Assembly (NCBI RefSeq): GCF_963678635.1 | Contig: NC_087069.1 | Location: forward strand, 2,242,166 to 2,306,165 | Source of the DNA: Symsagittifera roscoffensis | Lineage: Eukaryota; Xenacoelomorpha; Acoela; Convolutidae | Direction: 5' to 3' | Length of the DNA stretch: 64,000 bases | Shown: positions 47,160 through 58,320 of the stretch, in pieces | Layout of the letters: every line of letters begins with the position of its first letter | Position numbering within the stretch: position 1 is the first letter of the stretch | Notes under the pieces: model-generated | The model's database searches: none | What the model saw: the letters and a program-made list of their open reading frames with translations, nothing else | What the model was told of the DNA's origin: nothing | Translations under genes and position numbers: made by a program

Positions 47160-47795
47160 TTGAGCCGGCCTGAACTGCATTACGGGCGTTTACCTATCGC
47201 TAAGATTTAACTTAATTCCACATGAATTTACTTAAGTTTTTTTTGATTTTGCTACCATTGAACGAAGGATGTCAAATCTGTCCAATTTTTGCAAAAAACA
47301 GGATAACACATACATGCGAAACAAATGAAAGATGCCCATAACCTGGTTCTAACTCTCCGCTATTTGTTCTAATGCTCACAATTGAAACAATCTGTTACGC
47401 TCCAACATCTTACAAGTTGAATTATATATTGATCAAAAAAACTCTTATCTCGATGCATTAACCTTGCTAATTTTATATCAAAGTAGGCCAGAGTGAATTG
47501 CATCACGGGCCTATGCCTGTCGCTAAGTGCTTACGTAAATCAACACACTGAGTGGTGAATTTATAAGTTTTTAAGCATTAGATATATCTTTCCTAATTTT
47601 TTCAGCCGAAACAGAAAAACAGATCGTTTCATATTTTTTGTGTGAACTAACTGGTTCTGCTTTTAGTTCTTTGCAAAACTGACCACAACATAAAAGTATT
47701 TATTATGTTTAGACAACGCATTCTGTTTAGCGTTAATACTGATCAACGAATCTCGCATACCATTGCATATATAACTCAAAATTTGCCAGCGTGAT
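47160..47795. repeat. 310-bp sub-repeats, unit 2
   Basis: Markers at 47165, 47488 and 47786; spacing 323 and 298, the same as in unit 1. Lies 5' of cassette copy 2. Confidence 0.8.
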
Positions 47796-48115
47796 ATCTA
47801 TCACGCGCTGAAAAGAAGGGAAAACATGACTCCGATCAAAGTCTTTCAACTCGCAAGCATATATCAGTTTTAGGGAATCATTACATCTTTTTCTTTCAAT
47901 AGGAAAGTCTTTCACCTTTGTTTAGTAGCTTGTTTGGAGATGATGGTTGAAGTCCTTCAATGTTATTTTTTCCAACTCCGTTCAATCAAAGTTTTGAAAA
48001 GCGACGCACAAAAAAAAAGCTGAAAAAATATTAAAAACTGAAACAAATTATTAAAAACATTAATAAATATAAGTTAGCTAATATTGTATAAGTTAGTTTT
48101 ATCTATTTTACTAAC

Positions 48116-48170
48116 TTGCTTCAATCATCCAAAAGGCTATAATTTATAAGTTTTTGGATAATTGAAGCAA
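48116..48170. repeat. 55-bp palindrome, copy 3
   Basis: Same length and position in the unit as the other two; one arm carries TTGCTTCAATCATCCAAAAG. Confidence 0.85.
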
Positions 48171-48769
48171 TTCAGCTACAGAGATGAACATTAGGCGAAC
48201 AACTGGCAGAGAAAAAGAAAGCGCACTATGAAAATTATAACATATAGGGACAACAAGCATATATTTAAAACTACCAACTCAAAGTTGATGAACATCTGTA
48301 AACACTGCAGCTTTTACTCGAAGAATCCTGTTTTTATGCACAAAATATACGAAAAAAAAATAAACTAAGTCTTTAACTTGCGCTTGAAGAGTATGTGAAG
48401 GCACATGGAAACAACATGGACAAGTTCGTGTGAGGTCTTCGACCAAGCTGGCATGTGTCAGCGGCCTAACTTTCAAAACTTAATTATCATTATCCAAAAC
48501 GTCTTTTGAAGACTGAAACGACATATGATGCTTTGCTCCTGTTTGTGCTTCTGCTCTCTTCCTGTCTTTTGTCAATTGAGGGCCCAGCTTATTGAAGCTG
48601 ATTTTCGCTTCAGCATACGCTCCCAATTGATTGTTTTTGTACTTCATTTTAACAGCCCCTTAAACAAATCTTCACTTGGAATATTTATCTTAAAACTTTT
48701 TTGCTCAGCCCATTCAAAAAAAATCAAATCCACCGAGAAAAAATCAACTATGACTGCAAAAATCTAAAG

Positions 48770-50325
48770 GATCACTAACACTCACAAACTAGCTTCCTTT
48801 CATCGTCGAAAGAAGGACGGCAATGTTCGCACGTGTTTTTTTTTACGGAGAAATCATGTGTCCAATAATCTCCTCTTCCGGCCACAATAATGATCCTACT
48901 TTTCGGCCATATTTGCCAACCGTCAATTGACTAACTGACAGAAGTTTTACGTCCTTCCACATGACAGAATCTCCCTTTTCTTCAACTGTGATCGGTTTAA
49001 TGGTGTAAAGCTCGAGGTGTTTAGCCTAAAAGAATTACTTGGTTTTGAGCTGAGTTTCAGGAATAACTTTCCCGACAAAAACTAAGTTGAAGTTAAATCC
49101 CTTCTATGAAACATATTTAAACAACTTACTATAGATTTCATGGACTTATCAATCGTCACAGTTTCATGCACGTGCCTTTTGGAAATCCCTCCGGTGACAT
49201 TTTTGAATTCTATGATCGACTTGTTAGTGTTTTCGACCATTCTTGTTAACCCAGTTAGGGTCTCACTGGTACTTTCCGCCACACTAGCAAATTTGTCTAG
49301 TACACCAGTACATTGTTTTGCTTATCAAGCAAGATGGTTTGTTTTCCACCACGCTGATCATGGAAACCATGAATTGACGATCCTGAAAAAGTCCTATGTT
49401 TGTAACAGGCTGCTCCATAGAATGATGAACACTCAAAATTATTCGGTCTTAGCCTTGCAACTTACAACAATCATAGTTCCTTCTTTAGAAGAGGCTGCGG
49501 GCGGATCGTACACATTGGGTGTGGTAGCGCATCTCATTATTTTGCTAGGCGGCGTTGATTTCACTCGTTGCGGTGAAAAAGTCCTCGCTTTTGAACTTGA
49601 GGCAACCTCTCTAAATCACCCACAGGCAAATCCTCCATATCTCTGTTTGCAGTTTCTGATTTACTCACAATTGAATGAATAATTTCATCCAGGGCTTGTT
49701 GCTCATATTACGAAAAACAACAGCAAAAAAAGAAATACAAGCAAAAAAATCTTATTTGACTGTTAATTAGATACTCTTAGAACATACCATCTGGGGCTCA
49801 TCACTATGTGAATCTACGCTGATGACATTTGGCTGCATAAAAGTTGTCATTGCAGGCGAACTGCATTGAGTGGGGGGATTAATGGAAACACTTTTCACAT
49901 TACATGGAGGATATTTGAGGCCCGGTTCTTCATTTTGTTAAAGATCATGGCAGGCAAGCGACAGATCTAACAAATAGCGGTGGATTTAGTCTTTTGCGCC
50001 GATTGCCTCCACTTTAGCCTGATATTACTGCTGGCCTTGTTTGACAGTCAGTACCGTTCCATCCTTAAAAGGACCAATTAAAAGCAAAAACCAACAAAAA
50101 TGCAAAACCTTGAAACGTTCAACTAACAACAATTTCCGGACATTGATCCAGCGACATCAAAATTTGATCTGAAAGAAGTTGCATCGTCCCAGGTCTTCTG
50201 TCCTTCTAAAAGAACAGCAAGACCCATTTCCTTTGGAGAGCTTTCTTTATGCTTTCATGGAACAAGGCAATTTCTTGCTGGATGCGAGGGTCTCGCACCT
50301 CTCGGCCTGATCGCGTTTGAGACAT
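48770..50325 (-). pseudogene. Tandem gene cassette, copy 3
   Basis: Exon A from ATG 50325, exon B near 50070-49790, exon C near 49710-49470, exon D near 49390-49135 (donor GTAAGT), exon E about 49028-48790. Exon A has a TAG where copies 1 and 2 read Tyr-Glu (near 50207). Exon D shares both lesions of copy 1 (missing A, 8-bp duplication). So it is a pseudogene that shares a broken ancestor, or gene conversion, with copy 1. The 180-codon plus-strand ORF at 49140-49682 is its antisense shadow. Confidence 0.6.
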
Positions 50326-50754
50326 TCTAAAATAAATCAAACTACAAACTTCAAACTCATAGTAACCAGAGTGATACACGTCACGACTTGAAAAATTTAA
50401 TTTTTACGACGTAGACTAAAATCTGTCTTCCAAAATTTGAGAGATTTACTATAAGCTGTGAAAAATCAGTCAAAGACGCGTTATCTAGAAAACTAAAAAC
50501 AATTGGATTATAAAACTTGGATCCAGAATTTTAACCACGAGTGTACCCTGACAGCACGCTTATAGGATTTGGAAATTGCCAAGTTTTTTTTAAACTAATT
50601 TCTTTGAAAGCATTTTGAAAATAACTTAAAAAACACAAAATCTCTTGAAAGGTAGATTACCAACCCCAAATTCTACCCTGAATAAAAACCCGGACTTTAA
50701 GAGACTCGAAAAATTTCAGTGAAAAAAACTTGGGAGTAAAAAGTAAACAGAATA

Positions 50755-52015
50755 TGCCAGCGTGAAATATATCAAAGGCCTTTAACTATAGGTAAATGTT
50801 AATATAACTTAAAGCGATGAGAGATGGGTTACGTTTTCTTTGCTTTTGCTTCCATTCAACTAGTGATGTCAGATCTGTTCAATTGTCCACGCAAACCAAA
50901 AAACACGAGCTAAACCATTTTTTCCTTCATTAACTTGATTTAATTTCTCACTTCCATGATCCATTGCTCACAATTAGATTTCTATGTTACGCCAAAACCA
51001 CTCTTGCTAGTTATTATATGGATTGGTCAAAAAATCTGGTACTAGGTTTAGAAACCTTGCTAGTTTAAACTCGAAATAGGCCGGCGTGAAAAGCATCACG
51101 GGCATTTTTCTATCGCTTAGTCTTAACTTAATTCCACATGAAGTAACTTAATTTTTTTTGATATTGCTACCATTGAACGAAGGATGTCAGATCTGTCATT
51201 TTTTGCAAAAAAAATACAATAACATACATATGCAAATAAATTAAAAGATGCCCATAACCTGGTGCTAACTCTCCGTTATTTTCTTTAGTGCTCGCAATTG
51301 AAACAATCTGTTACGCTCCAACATCTTGCTGGTTGAATTATACATTAATCAAAATATCTCGTATCTCAATGCATTAACTTTGCTGATTTTATATCTAAGT
51401 AAGCCAGCGTAAAATGCATCACAGGCTTTTACCTATCGTTAAGTTTTAACTTAATTCAACACAAATTTACTTCGATTTCTAGATATCGCTACCATTGAAC
51501 AGATGTCAGACATAACCAATTTCTTGCAGCAAAATAGAATAAAAGACCTAAGCCAAACAATAATAAGATGCACATAACCTGATGCTAATTCCCCACTATT
51601 TGAACTAGTGCTCACAGTTTTCAAAATTTGTTACGCTCCGATATCCTGCTTGTTAAATCATACAATGAAAAAGTCTCGTATATCGATGCATTAATCTTGA
51701 CTTTATACCATAGTAGGCCAGCGGGGACTTTTAACTGTCGCTACGTGGTTACGTAATTCAACACACTGAGTGCTTAATTCACATCTTTTTAAGCATTAGA
51801 TAGATCTTTCCTACTTTTTTCAGCCAAAACAGAAAAACACGTCAGTTTAATTTTTTTGTGTGAACTAACTGGTTCTGCTTTTAGTTCTTTGCAAAAACTG
51901 ACCACAATATAAAAAGATTTATTATGCTCAGACAACGCATGCTATTTAGCGTTAACACTGATCAACAAATCTCGCATACCATTGAATAAATAACTCTAAG
52001 TAAGTCAGCGTGATA
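50755..52015. repeat. 310-bp sub-repeats, unit 3 (expanded)
   Basis: Markers at 50757, 51081, 51404, 51718 and 52005; spacing 324, 323, 314 and 287. Two more sub-repeats than the other units, showing copy-number change inside the array. Confidence 0.8.
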
Positions 52016-52398
52016 TAAATCACGAGCTGAAATGAAGGCAAAACACAACGCCGATCGAAGTCTTTCAATTCGCAAGAATATCTTAAATTTTGGGAATCAT
52101 TACATCTTTTTCTCAATAGGAAAATCTTTCACTTTTGATTAGTAGCTTGTTTGGAGATAATGACTGCAGTTGTTCAATGTTATTCTTTCCAACTCCGTTA
52201 AATCAATATTTAATAAAAGGACGCAGAATAAAAACTGAAAAAAGATTAAAAACTGAAACTAATTATTAAAAACAATAGTAGTTATAAATTAGCTATGTTA
52301 GTGACCTATGAATAGCAACTAACAGTTAGAAAAAATCAGTCAAAAAAGAGGTGAAATCGGCAGAGACCTGGGACGGTGGCGTGTCACGGAGCCGAATA

Positions 52399-52497
52399 CC
52401 CGGATAGCCGAAAAATAAATTCGTTCCCGGATAGCCAAAAAATAAGTTCGTTCCTGGGTAGCCGAAAAATGTATTCGTTCCCGGATAGCCGAAAAAA
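52399..52497. repeat. 27-bp minisatellite, about 3.7 copies
   Basis: Units of CCCGGATAGCCGAAAAATAA followed by ATTCGTT. Translated on the minus strand they give a 9-residue repeat (SAIRERIHF-like) because 27 is a multiple of three. Probably not coding: the open frame is only 60 codons. Confidence 0.85.
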
Positions 52498-52854
52498 ATA
52501 CAAAACTATTAAGGGCCCCCAAACTGAGGGCCCAAATTAAGGGCCACCAACCAAAATTATAGCGACAGTGCAGAGGCGGAATTAGGATTTTTTAAAGTGG
52601 GGAGGGGACAAGTGTTTTAAAAAAAACAGGCCAAAAATGTTGTTTTTAGGGTTTTTTGAAAAAATTTAATTAAAAAAGTGCTTTTTTCAGCGCGTGCTCC
52701 CATATAAAATTAGTATATATTTAAAAAACTAAGGATTTGTTGGCCAAAAATGGATGTCATGAAAAACTAAAGAGGAACTTTTTGGTTGGTGAGGGGGCCG
52801 CATCCCAGTAGTAGTCGGGCTTCTGTTGTTAATTAATTGGATCTACTAAACAAT

Positions 52855-52900
52855 TGCCCCCCCCCCTCTTTTAAGGGAGGGGGGGGGCAACTGTTAAGAC
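52855..52900. repeat. Poly-C/poly-G hairpin
   Basis: CAATTG followed by a C run, CTCTTTTAAGGGAG, then a G run and CAACTG: an inverted repeat of about 18 bp per arm with a short centre. Likely unstable and error-prone in assembly. Confidence 0.7.
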
Positions 52901-53159
52901 GATTAAATTAACGCATTTTCGACCAATCAGATTGCACCAAAAATCTTTGTATAAAATTCTCAATACAAAGCTCTAGCGCTAATTTACTATTTAATTAAAG
53001 TGGCAATTCTTAAGTAGATACCGAAGGGAGCGCGTTTGTAAAGTAGATCCAAATAATTCAATGAAATTTTATTGATGATGAAAACGTTATATGCAACATT
53101 GATATTTTTCCCAATATAGATTCAATGCGGCTCCGCCAACAAAAAAGCCAACTTTTCAC

Positions 53160-53745
53160 TAAAAAATTGATAACACAAAAACTAGGAAGAATTAACCAAT
53201 GGCCATTATATCAAAATCAAGCTATGATATTGGGCTACATATAGCAACAAACAATTTCGAATAGCTCTTCGAGACACAGGAGAAATAAGCAGAGAAGTGG
53301 GACCAGCCACGATTTTTCAAAAAAAAACGAATTTTTTCACCAAAAAATTAATTACCTAAAAACTAGGAAGATTTAACCAATGGCCATTATAGCAAAATCA
53401 AGCTATGATATTGGGCTACATATAGCAACAAGCATTCTTGATTAGTTCTTCGACACACAGGAGAAATAAGCAAAGCAGTGGGACGAGCCACGGTTTTTCA
53501 AAAAAAAACCAATTTTGCACGAAAAAATTAATTACCCAAAAACTAGGACGAAATAACAAGTGGCCATTATATCAAAACCAAATCAAGCTATGGTATTGCG
53601 CTACAGACAGCAACAAACATTTTCGAATAGTTCTTCGAGACACAGAAGAAATAAGCAAAGCAGGGGGACGAGCCCGGATTTTTCAAAAATAAAACCAATT
53701 TTTCACTAAAAAATTAATTACCTAAAAACTAGGAAAATTTAACCC
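53160..53745. repeat. ~182-bp tandem repeat, about 3.3 units
   Basis: Phased on AAAAACTAGGA at about 53177, 53358, 53539 and 53724. Each unit holds GGCCATTATA, AAGCTATGATATTGGGCTAC and CACAGGAGAAATAAGC blocks. Noncoding. It ends next to a poly-G run at about 53790-53806. Confidence 0.85.
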
Positions 53746-53939
53746 GAGATTCTCTCTGTGGCGTAGCGAGAGTCTCTGTATCCTCCGAGGGGGGGGGGGG
53801 GGGGTAGGCATTTTACAAGCATTTTAGTCAATTTTACAAGCATTAGTTTTACAAGGGTTAGTTTTGCAAGCATTCGACACGCAACAAAAATTTTCATTCT
53901 TTTTTCTGTCATTCGAAAATTTGAAGAAAAAAAAGAACT

Positions 53940-54199
53940 GAAAAAAATCGATTTAAAATAGTTTTGAATCAATTTCATTTTAGGTCAGATTTAAGATCCA
54001 TTCAAATCGATTTAAAATCGACTGGAATAGATTTTTTTAAGCGTTGAAATTAAATTGATTTAAATTGATTTAAAATCGATCCAAATCGATCTGAATTTTT
54101 TGTTTTGGTTAACTTACTTTTATTACAACTTAAATCGAATTCAATCTGCATGATTTTTTTTATACTGAAATTGATCGAAATCCATTTTGTCAGTGCGGG
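53940..54199. repeat. AAATCGAT-rich repeat, second copy
   Basis: Runs of AAAATCGATTTAAAT ending with CCATTTTGTCAGTGCGGG, the complement of the terminus at 27633-27651. Confidence 0.6.
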
Positions 54200-55809
54200 C
54201 TGTCATTTAAAACAATATGCAACAACATATCAAAACAACAAATTGAAAGTTGAAAGTATAGTAAAAAATCAGTGTAGTCTTTTATCAAAATCAGCTATAT
54301 AGCCCAGCATACACATTGTGCGTTCCGGCGAGTTCGGCGTGGGTTTGACTCTCACCTAGGTCGTTTCATTTGAGATTCTCATTTGAGTTGAGCCTGATAG
54401 AACATAAAATGTTAATATTTAAATTGGTTCAAAATTGGTTTGCAATTGAGTTTCTGTTAATTCAGCTGCGTGAATTGAACTTGAATTCATTGTAAAAAAG
54501 ATCCCAAAATTAGCGCATGAACAAGACCGCTTTTTGCTTGATACCTTTATGTTGTTGCTAGTTCCGTGCAATAAAATTTACTAAAATTTGCCGTATACCG
54601 ACGATTCCCTTGAATTAAGCCGAGTATGTTTGCTGTTTTTATTCGAGTTAAAGAAAAGGCCAGAATTTTTTTGTGCCGCGACTTTTGGGAATGAACCAAG
54701 TTTATCGGCACAATTTTTCTACCACCTTCCTAGAGCCAGTTTTGGATTAATAACTCGTGCTAATGTCAGGAAAAACTTTTGTTGGCAGCAAAAGTTTGAA
54801 CAGTAGTGTATCTTTGTCATTACATAACGTAGTACCTACACAACTGCTGTCGAATCTATCGAACGCGACAGCAGTCTTACAAAAAATTTGTAAGACCGAA
54901 CCTGTGTTTTCATTTAACTTTTAGCCACTAATTTTTACTATTTTTTACCCAAAAAAAAGTTACTTTTTGATGATCAGTGCTACAAAGTTATATAATGACC
55001 CTATAAGATACCCTAATACTCGTACATACCCAGTACCCTAGTTCCCCCGGAGAATTCTGAACCCAAAAACTTTGTGACAAAAAAAATTACAAAGAAGTTT
55101 CCAAAACATTTTTGGAAAAAAATTTTCGAAAAAAAATTTGGGGAAAAATTATAAAAATTCCCAAAATTTTCACTGAAAAAAACTTTTTTGCCCGAGCTTA
55201 GGGCAAAGCCGGAAAACATCGTTTTCGTCTCGTCCGTTCAACCGCAAAAACCATTAATCGTATCGAGCATATTTTTTGAGTGAATCCCTTCCTCGATTTC
55301 CTCCAGTGCTTGGATAGTCTTTGAAAAAACTTGCTCGGCTCGCCCTGTTTTCGGCCGCATGACGCCGGAACAATTACTACTACACTATCGTTTAGCCGTT
55401 ATTTCGTTTTTTTTTCTATAAAGAATAAACTGTACGCGTTAACTTAGATAGTACTGAACGAAAGCTTTAGTAGATACTTAAATACCCTCAGCTAAAAGTT
55501 CCTAAAGATATTATTATCAAAAATTTTCTTAACCTACATGTAACGACTTTACAGCGAGAGACTCCTTAATTTGATTGCCCTTAAAATAATCGTATCGGCT
55601 ATCACTGTCGATGGTGTTCATCATTACTGCGCGTTCTCTCCATCACTCCATAATTACATTACCATTAACTTCACAAAAACGCCTCGACGACACTTTTAAA
55701 GCAGTTCCAGTTTTCAGTTTTAATTTGAAAGCAAATAACCGACAAAAAACTGTTCAATATCTTTTAAACAGTTCTCCAAATAGTATCCTCCACTGCAAAA
55801 AATTACGAC
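54200..55809. other. No supported gene
   Basis: A B-box-like stretch GTGGGTTTGACTCTCAC (about 54340) has a T-arm-like stem and could be part of a decayed tRNA-derived SINE. The ORF at 54588-54806 has no recognisable motif. The stretch leads into the BEL/Pao fragment. Confidence 0.4.
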
Positions 55810-57434
55810 GTGTTAGATCTAGCTAAAAATTACTTTGAAATTAAAACTCAAGAGGACCAGGTAGCAATTGCGCATACCCCGACGCCAAGGGAATCCATTC
55901 GTTCCAAGAAACCCTACTCGCAGCGTTCTAAGATTGATTCGATGGTTTCGAGTGAGCGTCGAAGAGAAGCAGCTCTCGAAAAAATTAGACGCCTCGTTTT
56001 AAAAAGCAAGAGTTCCAGCTTCAGTCGATGAAGGCTCAACTCGATGTGGCTGCAGACGAAAGTCGTCGAAATCTAGCCGAAGCAGCTATCGAAGAAGCTG
56101 AATATCTGAAAGACACTTCTGAAATCAAAAGGCTTCGTCTCAGCAGGTCGAAATTGGCAATGGCCATTCAGGAGAACCAAGCGGAGGAAGACAGGACAAA
56201 AATTGGGTGAACACTCATTTCTCATCTCAGGAAATAGTTGAGCCCATGGCGCTGGTTCAAAGTGTCAACCTGGAACTTGTCTTGGAGTTCTTTTCATTTT
56301 CAAGTTTTGAACCGCCTTTCAGCAAGAAACTGACGATGATTCATAACTCTCATTCAAATGCTAGCTAAGTAAAAAAAAAACTATGTAAACTCACAGAGTG
56401 TTAATGTCCCTCATAAGTCAGATACAAGTGTCAGCTTGGTGAATCCAAATGTGAAAAGTACGTATGAGCCGCAAAAACAGCTAACTTTGACCAACCTATA
56501 CAGCTACACTGCTACTTTCGTGTATCAACCATTATTACCCACTAATGATGATCCTCTCAATCATTCAACAGTCACTTTCCCCCTAGCCCATGTTATGTTA
56601 CGCAACCATCGAATGTTCAACCGTTCTCTGGCGGAGGAACAATTTTATGTCGGTAATCCTCACGCTTTAGAGGCTACTACCTATTCTAAACCGTTGATGA
56701 TGTCTTTTACAAATGAGTGTAAAGAATCTGTGCCAATTACGCCTTTGGGCAGTAAACCAATCACTAATCAAGCTCTAGCTGGAATCTTGACACTAAGCCA
56801 GAAGGGCCCATTGCCTGAGTGGAAATTGTCTTCTTTCGACGAAAATCCATTGCAGTGGCCTGGATGGTTTGGTCAGTTCAAAAGCGCAATCGATGCAAAG
56901 GTTATGAAAGATGATGTCAAACTGGCATGTCTCAAAACCCTCCTTTCAGTCAAAGCGAAGAATGCAATTGCCGTTTCTGAATACAGTGAAACATTCTACA
57001 AGGACTCTTCGATAACTCTTGTGAGGATATTTGGACAGCCACAAAGGTTTGTGGCGGCTCATCGCAAAAAACTTCCGAATTTCCCCATCTCACATTTATC
57101 AAGCAATATCAGTTTCGTTTAATCTCGTCGGTGTTTTCAGTACGACTTGAAGAGTACATCTGTTTTGAATTAAGTTGCTTCAAAAATGCCTCCGAATAAG
57201 AAAGATTCGTGGTCTCTTCACTCTGTAGAGAGATGTTGGATACAGCCAACCGTTTTAGATTTTGATGACTGGCTCAGTGACAAGGCTGAGGCACATGAAC
57301 TTACGCGTGTCAGTCAGACTAATTCCCGACCTGAGGAGACTTCAAAGATTGGTTTCCATAAACCAGCCACAAACTTTTTTGCCGCTGCTTCAAAAGTTGA
57401 AAAAATAATTTCATACTCCGTGCTTCCAGTGTAA
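55810..57434 (+). pseudogene. BEL/Pao gag with DUF1759 region
   Basis: 55810-56210 encodes a charged coiled-coil segment typical of gag N-termini (SSERRREAALEKIRRL, then RRNLAEAAIEEAEYL in another frame). 56436-57122 (228 codons) carries the DUF1759 core: LPEWKLSSFDENPLQWPGWF, then DVKLACLKTLLSVKAKNAI, and the FGQPQRFVAAH segment. 57186-57434 continues in a shifted frame with a SWSLHSVERC and LDFDDWLSDKAEAHE motif, the usual C-terminal part before the zinc knuckles. In the family this protein forms the particle shell. At least two frameshifts interrupt it. Confidence 0.8.
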
Positions 57435-57516
57435 GGGTAAACACCCATGCTGAAGTTGTTCTGTATTTAAAGAAACAACCCCGACCAAATGAGGTGAGTT
57501 CTCCGCGCACAGTAGG

Positions 57517-58205
57517 TTGTGTTTTGCCTGTTTGCAACCTGACCACATGTTCCGGAAATGCCCTAAAGCCCGCATTTGCATTACGCCTGGTTGTGAAAGC
57601 ACCCATAATATCTTGTTGCAGGGTGATAAGAATATTTTCAGCGTAATGCTTGCAAAAAAGGAGGTTAATAATAGCAATATCACAAGCCATTCAAGTTCAG
57701 TCAATACCGCCTCGTCGAACCGGAATGAACAGCAAACTTCGTCATCGAATGTAGCCGGGTCGCCGTCTTACAAGAAACTCACGAAACTCCTTCCTGTGCT
57801 TCGATTGGGAATTGGTTCAAGCACATATGTGACAACAGCTCTTGTAATGTGCGATTCCTGTTGTACCCACTCATGGGTCTCGGCAGACCTTACACAGCGT
57901 TTAAATTTGACTGGGCAAAAGCTAGATATTCTGGTGAAAGGCTTCAATTCGACGACATCCGTTCCCACGCAACAAGTTGAAGTGAACTTGTTTGCCAAAT
58001 TCGACCACCATGAACACTCGTTTAGGGTTGCGCCATTTGTCAAAGACACTTAGAGCGTTGGTTCCGAAAGCAGTGACGTTCCCATTCTGCATGACAGGTT
58101 TCCACATCTGCAGTCAGTTAAGCCTATTGTCTACAGCTACTCCAACATTGAGATGATATTGGGGCAGGATGTTTTTCTTGCAATCAATCCGCTCGAATAC
58201 TTCTA
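57517..58205 (+). pseudogene. BEL/Pao zinc knuckles and aspartic protease
   Basis: It opens with CFACLQPDHMFRKC, a complete CX2CX4HX4C knuckle, and then a second, irregular C-x4-C-x3-H one. After a Ser/Asn linker the protease region begins (LRLGIGSSTYVTTALVMCDS). The active-site Asp is present, but the usual DSG reads DSC. The open frame stops at 58051, and family-like sequence continues in another frame to about 58205. The residue change and the frame break indicate an inactive enzyme. Confidence 0.75.
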
Positions 58206-58320
58206 AGGAGGAAATCAAAATACTACTGTCGCTGTCCGTATATGCATTGGCTGGATTCTCAGAGGCCCAATTCCTCACCAGTTGGTGTTCGAGCCAGAAA
58301 ACCAACAAAATGATATAAAC

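Larger units (their letters stand above)
38935..52290. repeat. Tandem array of ~3.8-kb units (three full, one partial)
   Basis: The marker CAGCGTGATATCTATCACG lies at 39185, 43014 and 47786, with a variant at 52005: spacings 3.83, 4.77 and 4.22 kb. The second is longer because of a 1.05-kb insertion, the third because it has two extra ~310-bp sub-repeats. Each unit holds, left to right: a segment with a 55-bp palindrome, the 3' end of a minus-strand gene cassette, its 5' exons, and then 310-bp sub-repeats. The last unit stops shortly after 52290. Units look about 85-95% alike by eye. Confidence 0.9.
55810..58320 (+). mobile_element. BEL/Pao retrotransposon, 5' half only
   Basis: Plus-strand gag and protease in the order typical of BEL/Pao, truncated before the reverse transcriptase. 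After the protease domain the frame continues in BEL-typical sequence (IEMILGQDVF near 58150, then WILRGPIPHQ near 58250) and ends around 58320 with no RT motifs beyond. No LTRs were recognised. Frameshifts at about 56010, 57120 and 57450 and a stop near 58205 mark it as dead. Confidence 0.8.

Noticed and set aside
49140-49682. Plus-strand 180-codon ORF
   Set aside because: Antisense of exons C and D of cassette copy 3; the same interval in copy 1 is broken on this strand.
57319-57704. Minus-strand ORFs opposite the BEL zinc knuckle
   Set aside because: Shadows of the plus-strand gag/protease, which has clear motifs.
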